This document shows positions 25,299 to 35,340 of a stretch of 64,000 nucleotides of DNA, piece by piece (within the stretch, counting starts at the first letter, position 1; each line of letters begins with the position of its first letter). A model generated the notes under the pieces. That model searched no databases, was not told where the DNA came from, and saw nothing but the letters and a program-made list of their open reading frames with translations. The translations under genes were made by a program, and so were the position numbers. The DNA is from Pseudomonas peradeniyensis (GTDB lineage: Bacteria > Pseudomonadota > Gammaproteobacteria > Pseudomonadales > Pseudomonadaceae): the NCBI RefSeq assembly GCF_014268935.2, contig NZ_JABWRJ020000002.1:434001-498000 (forward strand). The letters run 5' to 3'.

Positions 25299-28064
25299 TC
25301 AGTCGAGAGGCGCAGTAACCACCTGCCGTTGCCCCGCCCAGAACTGGATCAGTTCGCGCAATTGCGACAGCTCCACCGGCTTGGCCATGTGCCCATCCAT
25401 GCCAGCCAGGCGCGCGCGCTCCTTGTGTTCGTTGAGGATGTGCGCGGTCAGCGCCACCACCGGGGTACGCGGACGCTGGTTGGCGGTTTCCCAGGCGCGC
25501 AGCTGCTGGGTGGCGGAGAAACCGTCGAGCACCGGCATTTCGCAGTCCATCAGTACCAGGTCGTAGTGCCTGGTCTTCATCGCCTGCAGGGCTTCTTCGC
25601 CGTTGCTGGCAGTGTCCGGCTCGAGGTTGAGCTTGCCGAGCATGCCGCGGATGACCTTGGTCGAGATGCTGTTGTCCTCGGCCACCAGGATGCGGAAGTC
25701 GCCGGGCAGGTCCAGCGGTACCGGGGTACCTGCCGGCAGCGGCGGCGCGGCCTGCTCGCGGCCGCGCAGGGCGAGCTCCTCGGCGAGGGTGGTCTTGAGC
25801 GTGTAGCCGGCCACCGGCTTGGCGAGGATGCGCTTGACCCCGGCGTTACGGGCGATGATCTTGCTCGGCGCGTTGCTGATGCCGGTGAGCATGACCACCA
25901 GGATGTCGTGGTTCAGGCTCGGGTCTTCCTTGATCTTGGCTGCCAGTTGCATGCCGGTCATGCCGGGCATGTTCTGGTCCAGCAGCACGGCGTCGAAGTA
26001 GTCGCGCAAGTGCGCCTTGGTGCGCAGCAGCGCCAGCGCTTCCTTGCCCGACGGCACCGCGCTGACGTTCATGCCCCAGGCGCTGCATTGCTGCACCAGC
26101 ACCTTGCGGCAGGTGTCGTTGTCGTCCACCACCAGCACCCGCGCATCGCGCAACGGACCGTCGAGGTCGGTGGCCGGCTGCTCCAGGCGCTGCGGATCCA
26201 GCGGCAGGGTCAGCCATAGGGTGTTGCCCATGCTGGTGCTGGTCTTGATGCCGAATTCGCCCTGCATCAGGCCGATCAGCTGTTTGGCGATCACCAGACC
26301 CAGATGGCCACCGAGCTTGTTGCTGGAGAGGAAGTGCCGGCTGTGCAGTTCGGCCTGCAGCAGGGCGTCGCGCTCGGCGGGCGGCATGGGCTCGCCGCTG
26401 TCCTGCACGGCGATGCGCAGGCGCGGGCTGTCGCCACGCTGGTCGAGGGCCACCACCAGCAGGATCTCGCCCTGGGTGGTGTTCTTCAGGGCGTTGTCCA
26501 GCAGGCTCGACAGGGCTTGGCGCAGGCGCGTCGGGTCGCCACTGACGACCCTGGGCACCTGGGGCTGGGTGAAGCTGATCAGCTCGATGTTCTGCTGCTC
26601 GGCCTTGGCCCGGAAGATGTTCAGGCAGTCCTCGATCAGGGCGTTGAGGTCGAACTGCACATCGTCCAGTTCGATCTGCCGCGACTCGAGCTTGGAGATG
26701 TCGAGGATCTCGTTGATCAGGGTGAGCAGTTCGTTGCCAGCGCTGTGGATGGTCTGCACGTAGTCGCGCTGCTTGACCGACAGCGGCGTGCCCAGCAACA
26801 GCTCGGTCATGCCCAGCACGCCATTCATGGGGGTGCGGATCTCGTGGCTGATCTTGGCCAGGAACTCGGCCTTGGCGTTGATCTCGGCATCGCTGGCGGC
26901 CAGGGCGCGGCTGGCGCGGAAGCGTTCCTCGCTGATCCGGCGCAGGCGCTCGCTGACCGCGAGGTTGAGCAACAGGCCGCTGACCACGGTCAGCGCCATG
27001 AGGATGCACAGCAGCCAGGGCGTGGCGGTGCGGGTCAGGCCCAGCAGGGCCGGCAGCAGCACCAGGCCGCCGAGGTTGAACACCAGCATCGCCACGCTGA
27101 ACAGCCGCGCCGGGCCGTAGCCCTTGTACCAGTGATAGCTGCTGACCAGCAGCATGCTCACGCTGCCCAGGGCGAGCAGGGCGTAGGTCATCAGGTTCAG
27201 CGGCAGCGTGTCGACGAACAGCAGCACCAGGCCGCTGACCGCGGCCACCACCATTTCCATTTGCAGCAGGCGATTGAGCCGTGCCGAACTGCAGGGGGAG
27301 AAGAAATGCAGGGTGAAGTACAGTCCGGCCAGGCCCGCCAGCACCAGGGTCAGATAGGCCGCCGGGGTCTGCGCGCTATGCCACAGCTGCCCCCACGGGC
27401 CAGTGAGATTGAGCAGGATCAGCGCGCTGAGCAGCATCAGGCCGTGGTACAGCGCCAGGACCAGCGTGGTGCTGGAGCGTGAATAGGCGAAGCGGATCAG
27501 GTTGTGCAGGATCAGCATTACCAGCCCGCCGAACAGCAGGCCGAACAGCAGCGACTGGCGCTGGTCGGCCGCGGCGTGGGCGGTGGACTCGACGCTGATG
27601 GCCGGGCGCAACTGGTGTTCGGAGACCAGCCGCAGGTAGATGTCCAGTGGCTGGCTGCTGTGTGGCAGTGGCAGCACATGGTCCCGGCCGCGCTGGGTCG
27701 GGCTCAGGCCATCGCCCTGGCGGCCATGGTGCAGCTGGCGCAGCAGCTTGCCGCCTTCAAGGGCGTAGAGGTCCAGGCGCGACAGGTCGGGGGCGAAGAT
27801 GCGGACCAGTTGCTCCTGGTCGTGCGGCTCCAGGCGGTAGTGCAGCCAGAGCGCCTGGTCGGGGAGGGCGGCATCCAGTTCGTCGAGGGCCAGGGGGCTG
27901 AACTGGTTGCGGTAACGCTCGGAGCGTACATCGGACAATTGCAGGTTGGCCTGTTCGTCGAGCAGCGCCGACCAGCCTGCGGCCTGTTCGGCGTGTGCCG
28001 GGAGCAGGCAGAGCAGGGTCAGCAGGCTGACGATCAGGGCTATGGCAATCCGAAGCCGACGCAC
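25299..28064 (-). CDS. retS: Hybrid sensor kinase RetS
   Basis: A 921-residue protein. Signal peptide 1-25; periplasmic 7TMR-DISMED2 sensor about 30-165; seven hydrophobic segments about 170-370; HisKA with His407 (AKISHEIRTPMNG); HATPase about 505-625; receiver 1 with Asp696 (VLLDQNMPG); receiver 2 with Asp840 (VLMDCEMPV). The ATPase G1 box reads DSGEPMP, without the second glycine of DxGxG. RetS acts mainly by binding GacS and blocking the Gac/Rsm cascade that favours biofilm over acute virulence. The position next to purD-purH-fis is the same as in P. aeruginosa from memory, which supports the name. Confidence 0.9.
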   Translation of the reverse strand: MRRLRIAIALIVSLLTLLCLLPAHAEQAAGWSALLDEQANLQLSDVRSERYRNQFSPLALDELDAALPDQALWLHYRLEPHDQEQLVRIFAPDLSRLDLYALEGGKLLRQLHHGRQGDGLSPTQRGRDHVLPLPHSSQPLDIYLRLVSEHQLRPAISVESTAHAAADQRQSLLFGLLFGGLVMLILHNLIRFAYSRSSTTLVLALYHGLMLLSALILLNLTGPWGQLWHSAQTPAAYLTLVLAGLAGLYFTLHFFSPCSSARLNRLLQMEMVVAAVSGLVLLFVDTLPLNLMTYALLALGSVSMLLVSSYHWYKGYGPARLFSVAMLVFNLGGLVLLPALLGLTRTATPWLLCILMALTVVSGLLLNLAVSERLRRISEERFRASRALAASDAEINAKAEFLAKISHEIRTPMNGVLGMTELLLGTPLSVKQRDYVQTIHSAGNELLTLINEILDISKLESRQIELDDVQFDLNALIEDCLNIFRAKAEQQNIELISFTQPQVPRVVSGDPTRLRQALSSLLDNALKNTTQGEILLVVALDQRGDSPRLRIAVQDSGEPMPPAERDALLQAELHSRHFLSSNKLGGHLGLVIAKQLIGLMQGEFGIKTSTSMGNTLWLTLPLDPQRLEQPATDLDGPLRDARVLVVDDNDTCRKVLVQQCSAWGMNVSAVPSGKEALALLRTKAHLRDYFDAVLLDQNMPGMTGMQLAAKIKEDPSLNHDILVVMLTGISNAPSKIIARNAGVKRILAKPVAGYTLKTTLAEELALRGREQAAPPLPAGTPVPLDLPGDFRILVAEDNSISTKVIRGMLGKLNLEPDTASNGEEALQAMKTRHYDLVLMDCEMPVLDGFSATQQLRAWETANQRPRTPVVALTAHILNEHKERARLAGMDGHMAKPVELSQLRELIQFWAGQRQVVTAPLD

Positions 28065-28200
28065 GACGAAATCCCTTCTTAGCTAATGTGCCGGATAACA
28101 ACTATGCGCGGCGCGCCAAGGCGAAGGCAAGGCCCCGGCAGGGCCTTGACGACGAGCCGAAGGCCGGGCGCCTGGAGCGCCACGGCCGTTCGGTGCATTT

Positions 28201-29496
28201 TTACTGCTGGTGCTCACCGCGCTCGCGGGCGATGGCCCGGTAGCCGATGTCGGTGCGGTAGAAGCTGGCGTCCCACTTGACCTGCTCGGCCAGGCGGTAG
28301 GCCTGCTGCTGGGCAGCCTCGACGGTGTCGCCCATGGCGGTGGCGCAGAGCACGCGGCCGCCGGCGCTGACTACCTGGCCGTCCTTCAGTGCGGTACCGG
28401 CGTGGAACACCTTGCCTTCAAGCTTGGCGGCGGCATCCAGGCCGCTGATCGCGGCGCCCTTGGCGTAGTCGCCCGGATAGCCACCGGCGGCCAGCACCAC
28501 GCCCAGGCTCGGACGCGGGTCCCATTGCGCTTCGACCTTGTCCAGGGCCTTGGCGAAGGCAGCCTCGACCAGCAGTACCAGGCTCGACTCCAGGCGCAGC
28601 ATGACTGGCTGGGTTTCCGGGTCGCCGAAGCGGCAGTTGAACTCGATGACCTTGGGGTTGCCCGCCTTGTCGATCATCAGGCCGGCGTAGAGGAAACCGG
28701 TGTAGACGTTGCCTTCCTCGGCCATGCCGCGCACGGTCGGCCAGATCACTTGGTCCATCACGCGCTGGTGCACGTCGGCGGTGACCACCGGGGCAGGGGA
28801 GTAGGCGCCCATGCCGCCGGTGTTCGGGCCGGTGTCCTGGTCGCCGACGCGCTTGTGGTCCTGGCTGGTGGCCATGGGCAGCACGTTGTGGCCGTCGACC
28901 ATGACGATGAAGCTGGCTTCCTCGCCGTCGAGGAACTCTTCGATCACCACCCGCGAGCCGGCTTCGCCGAAGGCATTGCCGGCGAGCATGTCGCGCACGG
29001 CGTCTTCGGCTTCCTGCAGGGTCATGGCGACGATCACGCCCTTGCCGGCGGCCAGGCCGTCGGCCTTGATCACGATCGGTGCGCCTTTCTCACGCAGGTA
29101 GGCCAGGGCTGGCTCGATCTCGGTGAAGTTCTGGTAGTCGGCGGTCGGGATCTTGTGACGGGCCAGGAAGTCCTTGGTGAAGGCCTTGGAGCCTTCCAAC
29201 TGGGCCGCACCCTTGGTCGGACCGAAGCAGTCCAGGTTGCGGCTGCGGAACAGGTCGACGACGCCGAGCACCAGCGGTGCTTCCGGGCCGACGATGGTCA
29301 GGTCGACGTTCTTCTCGGCGAAGTCGGCCAGTTGCTCCAGGGCGGTGACGTCGATGGCGACGTTCTCGCACTTGGCTTCGGTGGCGGTGCCGGCGTTGCC
29401 CGGGGCAACGAAGACTTTCTCGACGCGTGGGTCCTGGGCGACTTTCCAGGCCAGGGCGTGTTCACGACCGCCGCTGCCGATGATCAAAACTTTCAT
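28201..29496 (-). CDS. purD: Phosphoribosylamine-glycine ligase PurD
   Basis: A 431-residue ATP-grasp enzyme of purine synthesis (GAR synthetase). N-domain MKVLIIGSGGREHALAWKVA; ATP-grasp strings GLAAGKGV near 160 and GEEASFIVMVDG near 205; metal-binding EFNCRFGDPETQP near 290. Start at 29496; the upstream open frame covers the intergenic palindrome. Follows purH after 182 nt. Confidence 0.97.
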   Translation of the reverse strand: MKVLIIGSGGREHALAWKVAQDPRVEKVFVAPGNAGTATEAKCENVAIDVTALEQLADFAEKNVDLTIVGPEAPLVLGVVDLFRSRNLDCFGPTKGAAQLEGSKAFTKDFLARHKIPTADYQNFTEIEPALAYLREKGAPIVIKADGLAAGKGVIVAMTLQEAEDAVRDMLAGNAFGEAGSRVVIEEFLDGEEASFIVMVDGHNVLPMATSQDHKRVGDQDTGPNTGGMGAYSPAPVVTADVHQRVMDQVIWPTVRGMAEEGNVYTGFLYAGLMIDKAGNPKVIEFNCRFGDPETQPVMLRLESSLVLLVEAAFAKALDKVEAQWDPRPSLGVVLAAGGYPGDYAKGAAISGLDAAAKLEGKVFHAGTALKDGQVVSAGGRVLCATAMGDTVEAAQQQAYRLAEQVKWDASFYRTDIGYRAIARERGEHQQ

Positions 29497-29555
29497 GTCA
29501 AAACCTCGAATTCTTTCGGACGGGAGGCAAAGCCTCACGCTGTACGAGGTCGCAA

Positions 29556-29658
29556 TGAAGCAGGTAGATGCAAGGCGGGGCCGGTTCCGATGAGCGGAGT
29601 TGCCTTCTGGCAATGAGCATCAGCGGAACCGGCCCCAACGCAGCAGATGCCTGCTTCA
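29556..29658. repeat. Long nested palindrome between purH and purD
   Basis: Outer arms TGAAGCAGG (29556-29564) and CCTGCTTCA (29650-29658). Inner perfect 13-nt arms GGGGCCGGTTCCG (29577-29589) and its complement (29624-29636). Innermost TTGCC/GGCAA stem around 29600-29613. The whole block could fold as one hairpin of about 100 nt in the purH-purD transcript. It does not contain the usual REP core. Confidence 0.85.
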
Positions 29659-29678
29659 GTGCGGCCGATTGCCGTAAA

Positions 29679-31286
29679 TCAGTGGCGGAAGTGGCGCATG
29701 CCGGTGAAGACCATGGCGATACCGGCTTCATCAGCGGCAGCAATCACCTCGGCATCACGCATCGAACCACCCGGCTGGATCACGGCGCTGATACCCACTT
29801 TAGCCGCATTGTCGATGCCGTCGCGGAACGGGAAGAACGCATCCGAGGCCATCACCGCGCCCTGTACCTGCAGACCGGCGTGCTCGGCCTTGATGGCGGC
29901 GATGCGCGCGGAGTTGACGCGGCTCATCTGGCCGGCGCCGACGCCGATGGTCTGGCGGTTCTTGGCGTAGACAATGGCGTTGGACTTGACGAACTTGGCC
30001 ACTTTCCAGGCGAACACCAGGTCGTGGATTTCCTGCTCGGTCGGCGCGCGTTTGGTGACGATCTTCAGGTCGTCGGCGCTGATCATGCCGATATCGCGGC
30101 TCTGCACCAGCAGGCCACCGTTGACGCGCTTGAAGTCCCAACCGGCGGCGCGCTCGGCTGGCCACTCGCCGCACTCCAGCAGACGCACGTTCTGCTTGGC
30201 GGCCACGACTTCGCGGGCGGCCTGGGAGATTTTCGGGGCGATGATCACTTCGACGAACTGACGCTCGACGATGGCTTTGGCGGTTTCGCCGTCCAGCTCG
30301 CGGTTGAAGGCGATGATGCCGCCGAAAGCCGATTCGGTATCGGTGGCGTAGGCCAGGTCGTAGGCCTTGCGGATGCCGCCTTCGTCTTCAGGCACCACGG
30401 CCACGCCGCACGGGTTGGCGTGCTTGACGATGACGCAGGCCGGCTTGACGAAGCTCTTCACGCACTCCAGCGCGGCGTCGGTGTCGGCCACGTTGTTGAA
30501 CGACAGCTCCTTGCCTTGCAGCTGGATGGCGGTGGAGATGCTGGCCTCGCCCTTCTTCGCCTCGACGTAGAACGCCGCGCTCTGGTGCGGGTTCTCGCCG
30601 TAGCGCATTTCCTGGGCCTTGACGAACTGGCTGTTGAAAGTGCGCGGGAACTCGCTGCGGTCTTCGGTCGACAGGGTTTGCTTGGCCTGGTCGATGGTGC
30701 CCATGTAGTTGGCGATCATGCCGTCGTAGGCGGCGGTGTGCTCGAAGGCCTTGAGCATCAGGTCGAAGCGCTGGGCGTAGGTCAGGCCGCCGGCCTTGAG
30801 GCCCTCGACGATACCGGCGTAGTCGCTGGCGTTGACCACGATGGCGACGTCCTTGTGGTTCTTCGCCGCCGAACGGACCATGGTCGGGCCGCCGATGTCG
30901 ATGTTCTCGATGGCGGTCGGCAGGTCGCAGCCCGGCTTGCTGATGGTGGCTTCGAACGGGTACAGGTTGACTGCGACCAGGTCGATCGGCTTGATGCCGT
31001 GCTCGTTCATGATGGCGTCGTCGGTGCCGCGACGGCCGAGGATGCCGCCGTGGATCTTCGGATGCAGGGTCTTGACCCGGCCGTCCATCATTTCGGCGAA
31101 GCCGGTGTAGTCGGCCACTTCCACCGCGTTCACGCCATTGTCCTTGAGCAGCTTGTAGGTGCCGCCGGTGGACAGGATCTCGACACCGAGCTGCTGCAGC
31201 TCACGGGCGAATTCGAGGATACCGGTCTTGTCGGAGACGCTGATCAGGGCGCGGCGGATCGGCAGGCGGGTAGTCTGGTCGGTCAT
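29679..31286 (-). CDS. purH: Bifunctional AICAR formyltransferase/IMP cyclohydrolase PurH
   Basis: A 535-residue bifunctional enzyme. The N-terminal MGS-like cyclohydrolase begins [19 protein letters not shown] and includes [14 protein letters not shown] near 65. The C-terminal transformylase includes [21 protein letters not shown] near 258 (His and the KHANPCG catalytic loop). It performs the last two steps to IMP. An in-frame ATG four codons upstream is an alternative start. A terminator hairpin separates it from fis. Confidence 0.97.
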   Translation of the reverse strand: MTDQTTRLPIRRALISVSDKTGILEFARELQQLGVEILSTGGTYKLLKDNGVNAVEVADYTGFAEMMDGRVKTLHPKIHGGILGRRGTDDAIMNEHGIKPIDLVAVNLYPFEATISKPGCDLPTAIENIDIGGPTMVRSAAKNHKDVAIVVNASDYAGIVEGLKAGGLTYAQRFDLMLKAFEHTAAYDGMIANYMGTIDQAKQTLSTEDRSEFPRTFNSQFVKAQEMRYGENPHQSAAFYVEAKKGEASISTAIQLQGKELSFNNVADTDAALECVKSFVKPACVIVKHANPCGVAVVPEDEGGIRKAYDLAYATDTESAFGGIIAFNRELDGETAKAIVERQFVEVIIAPKISQAAREVVAAKQNVRLLECGEWPAERAAGWDFKRVNGGLLVQSRDIGMISADDLKIVTKRAPTEQEIHDLVFAWKVAKFVKSNAIVYAKNRQTIGVGAGQMSRVNSARIAAIKAEHAGLQVQGAVMASDAFFPFRDGIDNAAKVGISAVIQPGGSMRDAEVIAAADEAGIAMVFTGMRHFRH

Positions 31287-31317
31287 TTCAGATTCCATAA
31301 CGCGGTGGAGTCAGCAA

Positions 31318-31347
31318 AAAAGGCGCCTTTTTGCATGAGCGCCTTTT
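31318..31347 (-). terminator. Terminator between fis and purH
   Basis: On the minus strand AAAAGGCGC (31339-31347) pairs with GCGCCTTTT (31318-31326), followed by further T residues toward 31316. It lies just after the fis stop (31366) and 32 nt before the purH start, so it may end the dusB-fis transcript or attenuate read-through into purH. Confidence 0.75.
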
Positions 31348-31365
31348 CTGGTTGGGGTTCTGGCC

Positions 31366-31686
31366 TTACAACAGATCGTACTGCTTGAGCTTCTTGCGCA
31401 GCGTGCCTCGGTTGAGTCCGAGCATCTCGCTGGCCTTGGTCTGGTTGCCCTTGACGTAGTTCATCACGCATTCGAGCAAGGGCGCCTCGACTTCCGAGAG
31501 CACCAGGTTGTACACGTCCGTGACGGTAGCGCCTTCCAGGTGGGCGAAGTAGTTGTGCAGCGCCTTCTCGACGCTGTCGCGCAGGGTCTGGCCCTCCTCG
31601 CTCGGCGTGTTCAGGTGCTGCTTGAGGTTGGCGTTGTCGCTCACGGGCGTTGTTCCACTCACTAATGTCTCGGTCATCATCGTCAT
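31366..31686 (-). CDS. fis: DNA-binding protein Fis
   Basis: A 106-residue protein with the C-terminal Fis helix-turn-helix ([20 protein letters not shown], about 82-101). The N-terminal arm (about 1-35) is longer than in E. coli, as is usual in Pseudomonas. Fis is a nucleoid protein that bends DNA and activates rRNA and other promoters in fast growth. Its start overlaps the dusB stop by 4 nt, the classic dusB-fis operon. Confidence 0.95.
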   Translation of the reverse strand: MTMMTETLVSGTTPVSDNANLKQHLNTPSEEGQTLRDSVEKALHNYFAHLEGATVTDVYNLVLSEVEAPLLECVMNYVKGNQTKASEMLGLNRGTLRKKLKQYDLL

Positions 31687-32696
31687 GCGGCCACCCCTTG
31701 TTCGTCCTCTGTCCCAAGGCTCTGTCGACGTTCGGCGAAAAACGCCTGAACGTTGGCGCACTGCGCTTGTGTGTCTTCCAAAGCGTTGAACCGGCTGCGG
31801 AACTCCTTGCCGCCGGGTCGGGTCGCCAGGTACCAGCCCACGTGCTTGCGGGCGATACGCACGCCCATCACATCGCCGTAGAAGGCGTGCAGCGCAGCCA
31901 GGTGCTCCAGCAGAATGCGTTCCACTTCGTCCAGCGCCGGTGCGGGCAAATGCTCGCCCGTGCGCAGGAAATGCTCGATCTCGCGGAAAATCCACGGCCG
32001 CCCCTGGGCGGCACGGCCGATCAGCAGGCCGTCGGCACCGGTGGCGTGCAGCACCGCCCGGGCCTTTTCCGGCGAGGTGATGTCGCCGTTGGCGAAAACC
32101 GGGATCGACACCGCCTGCTTGATCGCGGCGATGGTGTCGTACTCGGCGTCACCGGTGTACAGGTCGGCGCGTGTGCGGCCATGTACCGCCAGCGCCTGGA
32201 TGCCGGCCTGTTCGGCGATCTTCGCCACATTCAGGCCGTTCTTGTTCGCCCGGTCCCAGCCGGTGCGGATCTTCAGCGTCACCGGGACGTCCACGGCGCC
32301 GACGACGGCGTGGAGGATCTCGGTGACCAAGGCTTCATCTCTCAATAAAGCAGAGCCTGCAGCCTTGTTGCAGACTTTTTTCGCCGGGCAACCCATGTTG
32401 ATGTCGATGATCTGGGCGCCGGCCTCGACGTTGGCCCGGGCCGCCTCGGCCATCATCTGCGCGTCGCCGCCGGCGATCTGCACCGAGCGCGGCTCGGGAT
32501 CGCCTTCGTGGATGCGGCGCAGGCTCGACTTGCGGCTGTTCCACAGGCGCATGTCGCTGGAGACCATCTCCGAGACCACCATGCCCGCCCCCAGGCGTTT
32601 GCACAGGGTGCGGAAAGGCTGGTCCGTGACGCCGGCCATGGGGGCCAGGATCAGGTTGTTCTGCAGTGTGTAAGGGCCGATGCGTACCGCCGACAT
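31683..32696 (-). CDS. dusB: tRNA-dihydrouridine synthase DusB
   Basis: A 337-residue flavin enzyme of TIM-barrel type. Strings: [20 protein letters not shown] at 18-37, [20 protein letters not shown] near 98 (catalytic Cys of the MGCPAKKVC motif), and [11 protein letters not shown] near 168. It reduces specific D-loop uridines of tRNA. Its promoter should lie in 32697-32923, where the DNA is AT-richer (TTATCC, CATCTTTATCC on the minus strand). Confidence 0.96.
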   Translation of the reverse strand: MSAVRIGPYTLQNNLILAPMAGVTDQPFRTLCKRLGAGMVVSEMVSSDMRLWNSRKSSLRRIHEGDPEPRSVQIAGGDAQMMAEAARANVEAGAQIIDINMGCPAKKVCNKAAGSALLRDEALVTEILHAVVGAVDVPVTLKIRTGWDRANKNGLNVAKIAEQAGIQALAVHGRTRADLYTGDAEYDTIAAIKQAVSIPVFANGDITSPEKARAVLHATGADGLLIGRAAQGRPWIFREIEHFLRTGEHLPAPALDEVERILLEHLAALHAFYGDVMGVRIARKHVGWYLATRPGGKEFRSRFNALEDTQAQCANVQAFFAERRQSLGTEDEQGVAA

Positions 32697-32891
32697 AGGT
32701 GTTCCCTGTTGTGGGGCCGAATCATTGGAGTTCGAAAAAGGGATGGCATGATACCCGCTCTCGATGACCGGATAAAGATGAATCTGGATAAAATCTGAAC
32801 AGTTGCGGCGTTATGACCGATGCCGCGAGTCTCGGAAATTCAACCGTTCAGTTGAATCTGGGGCCGCTTTGCGGTCCGTTCGCGACACCGG

Positions 32892-32916
32892 CAAGCCCGT
32901 GGGGCGGGCTTGCCGC
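32892..32916. repeat. REP-type hairpin
   Basis: GGCAAGCCCG (32892-32901) and CGGGCTTGCC (32907-32916) form a perfect 10-bp stem with a 5-nt loop. It lies just after the stop of the zinc-ribbon gene on the minus strand. Two more small hairpins (CCGCTTTGCGG at 32866-32876 and ATTCAAC/GTTGAAT around 32838-32857) follow in the same 227-nt gap, which also holds the dusB promoter. Confidence 0.8.
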
Positions 32917-32923
32917 TGGTCGT

Positions 32924-34252
32924 TTATTCCGGCGAGCGGAAGCTCAGGCTGTAGTTCACCGCCTTCGGCCCCGGGTCGAGGATGTCCAGGGCGATATGGA
33001 TCGGTGTCTGGCTGGGCATCTCGCCGCGGCCGGCCAGCTCGCCAGACAGGTACTCGCTGGGCTTGAAGCGCCGGCTGGCGATCAGCTGGCCGTTGAGGTC
33101 GGCGAAGCGCAGCTCCAGCAAGGGGAAGGGTTGGGCGAAGGGCGCGCGGTTGTAGATGATCGCGTCGACGATCAGCGCGCCCTTGAAGTCCGGGTGGCTG
33201 CGTACCACCAGGTTGCTGCTCTTGATCCGCGAGATGTCCACGCGGGTCGGCACCTGGCAGCCGAACACCGGGCACAGTTGCTGGAACCAAGGGCGGTACT
33301 GGTCCTGGCGGGCCATTTCGTCGAAGTGGAACCAGACGTACTGGAACGCCAGCAGGCCGGCGGCCAGCAGGGTCAGGAAGCCCCACAGCAGGCGCTTGCC
33401 CCAGTTCGGTGCAGGCTTCTCCCAGTCCAGTTGCAACGGGTCGTCGACTACATCGACCAGCGGCTCCTTGCGCGTGCGCTCGGGCTTGATCGCCAGGCTG
33501 GGCTCCAGGCGTTGCCCAAGCTGTTCGTCGGGTTCCTCGTCGCGGGCCGAGAGCGGTTCGCTGCGGACCTCGTCGTCCAGCGCCGACAGGCCCTTTTCCG
33601 GAACAGGTTCGTCGTTGGCGGACATCCGCTCCAGTGGCTCGTCGAGGTCGTCGGCTGCTGGCGGGTGGCGCACCGGCGGTTCGTCGTCCAGCTCGAGGTC
33701 GGCGCTGCCGAGGGTCGGTTCGGTGCGTTCGTCGGCCGCGGGCTCCAGGTCCAGCGGCTCCTGCTCGTTCAGTACCGGCGCTTCCTCGCCTACCTGTGCG
33801 GGCGTCAGGTCGTCATCAGTGGCCGTGCCGAACAGTTCGTCGCCGTGTCCATCGCCGGCCTGCTCGTCGCGACGGGCCTGCAACACGCTCTGCGCTGCGC
33901 CGCGCCGGTCGCCCGGGCTGCGCCGTTCGAGGCGCGCCAGTTCCTGGTCGAGGTCGAGGGCATCCAGCTCCTCGGCCGTGACGCTCCAGTTGTCTTCGTC
34001 CGGTGCCGGGGTTTCGGCCACCGGCTCGACTGCCGGGGCCACTGCAGCGACCGGTTCCGCCACGGCGAGCGGTGCCTCGGCGTTGCCCTCTGCGCTGGTG
34101 GCGCGGTTCTGCTCCAGCAACTGTTTCGCCGCATTGAACACCTGCAGGCAATGGCCGCAGCGCACCACGCCGCGGGCCACGCTCAACTGGTGATGGGTGA
34201 CGCGAAAGCTGGTCTGGCAATGCGGGCACTGGGTGACGAAACTGTCGGTCAT
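32924..34252 (-). CDS. Zinc-ribbon, DUF3426 single-pass membrane protein
   Basis: A 442-residue protein. An N-terminal MJ0042-type zinc ribbon has Cys9, Cys12, Cys32 and Cys35 (CPHC...CGHC). A long acidic, Pro/Ala/Glu-rich linker of probable disorder spans about 45-285. One membrane helix lies at about 288-307 (LLWGFLTLLAAGLLAFQYVW). A C-terminal DUF3426 domain follows with LCPVFGCQVP and repeated beta strands, probably periplasmic. The function is unknown. It is conserved between prmA and dusB-fis in pseudomonads from memory. Confidence 0.85.
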   Translation of the reverse strand: MTDSFVTQCPHCQTSFRVTHHQLSVARGVVRCGHCLQVFNAAKQLLEQNRATSAEGNAEAPLAVAEPVAAVAPAVEPVAETPAPDEDNWSVTAEELDALDLDQELARLERRSPGDRRGAAQSVLQARRDEQAGDGHGDELFGTATDDDLTPAQVGEEAPVLNEQEPLDLEPAADERTEPTLGSADLELDDEPPVRHPPAADDLDEPLERMSANDEPVPEKGLSALDDEVRSEPLSARDEEPDEQLGQRLEPSLAIKPERTRKEPLVDVVDDPLQLDWEKPAPNWGKRLLWGFLTLLAAGLLAFQYVWFHFDEMARQDQYRPWFQQLCPVFGCQVPTRVDISRIKSSNLVVRSHPDFKGALIVDAIIYNRAPFAQPFPLLELRFADLNGQLIASRRFKPSEYLSGELAGRGEMPSQTPIHIALDILDPGPKAVNYSLSFRSPE

Positions 34253-34295
34253 GCGGCTGTCCGGGGAGCTGTGCAGGAGATGAGTCTAGGCGCGC

Positions 34296-35174
34296 TTAGC
34301 GGCGGCGACCACTGATACGTACCCAGCCGTCGCGCACGACGATCGGGTCCAGGTCGAAGTCGGCCGTATAGGCGGCGGCCACTTCCTCGCCTTGCTCGGC
34401 AAGGATGCCCGACAGTGCCAGCAGGCCACCGGGGCGCACCAGGCCGGACAGCTGCGGCGCCAGAGAGACCAGCGGGCCGGCCAGGATATTGGCCACCAGC
34501 ACGTCGGCCTGCATGGCCGGCATCTGCTCGGGCAGGTACAGGTCGAACTTGTCGTCGGCGATGCCGTTGCGCTGGGCGTTGTCACGGGAGGCCTCGATAG
34601 CCTGCACGTCGATGTCGGTGCCGACCGCGTGGCGGGCACCGAGCAGCAGCGCGGCGATGGCCAGGATGCCCGAGCCGCAGCCGAAGTCCAGCACCTGGGT
34701 GCCTTGCAGCTGTTGGCCGTCGAGCCACTCCAGGCACAGCGCGGTGGTTGGGTGGGTGCCGGTGCCGAACGCCAGGCCCGGGTCGAGCAGCAGGTTGACC
34801 GCGTCCTTTTCCGGGGCTTCGTGCCAGCTCGGCACGATCCACAGGCGCTGGCCGAAGCGCATGGGCTGGAAGTTGTCCATCCAGCTGCGTTCCCAGTCCT
34901 GGTCCTCGATCACTTCGGCCTGGTGCTCGGGCAGCGCGGCACCGGTCAGCAATTGCAGGTGGGCGAACACCGCTTCAGGCTCGGCATCGGCCTCGAACAG
35001 CGCCAGCAGGTGCGTGTGCGACCACAGCGGGGTGGTGTTGAGGTCCGGTTCGAAGATCGGCTGGTCTTCGGCGTCCATGAAGGTCACCGAGACGGCACCC
35101 ACTTCGAGCAGGGCATCTTCGTAGGTTTCGGCTTGTTCCGGGCTGATGGCCAGGCGTACTTGCAGCCAGGGCAT
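34296..35174 (-). CDS. prmA: Ribosomal protein L11 methyltransferase PrmA
   Basis: A 292-residue enzyme. N-terminal substrate domain about 1-60 ([20 protein letters not shown]), then [17 protein letters not shown] near 140 and the SAM motif [20 protein letters not shown] near 162. NILAGPL near 227 is the catalytic NxL-type motif. It trimethylates L11. The start MPWLQ at 35174 is chosen over an ATG three codons upstream. In related genomes the accB-accC genes lie upstream; here the neighbour is dld. Confidence 0.95.
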   Translation of the reverse strand: MPWLQVRLAISPEQAETYEDALLEVGAVSVTFMDAEDQPIFEPDLNTTPLWSHTHLLALFEADAEPEAVFAHLQLLTGAALPEHQAEVIEDQDWERSWMDNFQPMRFGQRLWIVPSWHEAPEKDAVNLLLDPGLAFGTGTHPTTALCLEWLDGQQLQGTQVLDFGCGSGILAIAALLLGARHAVGTDIDVQAIEASRDNAQRNGIADDKFDLYLPEQMPAMQADVLVANILAGPLVSLAPQLSGLVRPGGLLALSGILAEQGEEVAAAYTADFDLDPIVVRDGWVRISGRRR

Positions 35175-35298
35175 GGCGGGCACCTTTGGTAAATCGACAG
35201 GGGCAGCCCGAGGCTGCGCGAAAAGGCCGCCAGTTTACTTGAGTGCGCAGGGTTTGTGCAGGACGCAGTTGTGGCGCAGCGCTTGTCGACGCCATCGC

Positions 35299-35340
35299 AG
35301 GGCAGCCCCACTCCCATCAAAGAGGGAGCGGGGCTGCCCT
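35299..35340. repeat. Strong hairpin between dld and prmA
   Basis: AGGGCAGCCCCACTCCC (35299-35315) pairs with GGGAGCGGGGCTGCCCT (35324-35340), one mismatch, 8-nt loop. It follows the dld stop by 6 nt on the minus strand and could end the lld transcript, although no clear T-run follows. It resembles a diverged REP unit. Confidence 0.8.
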
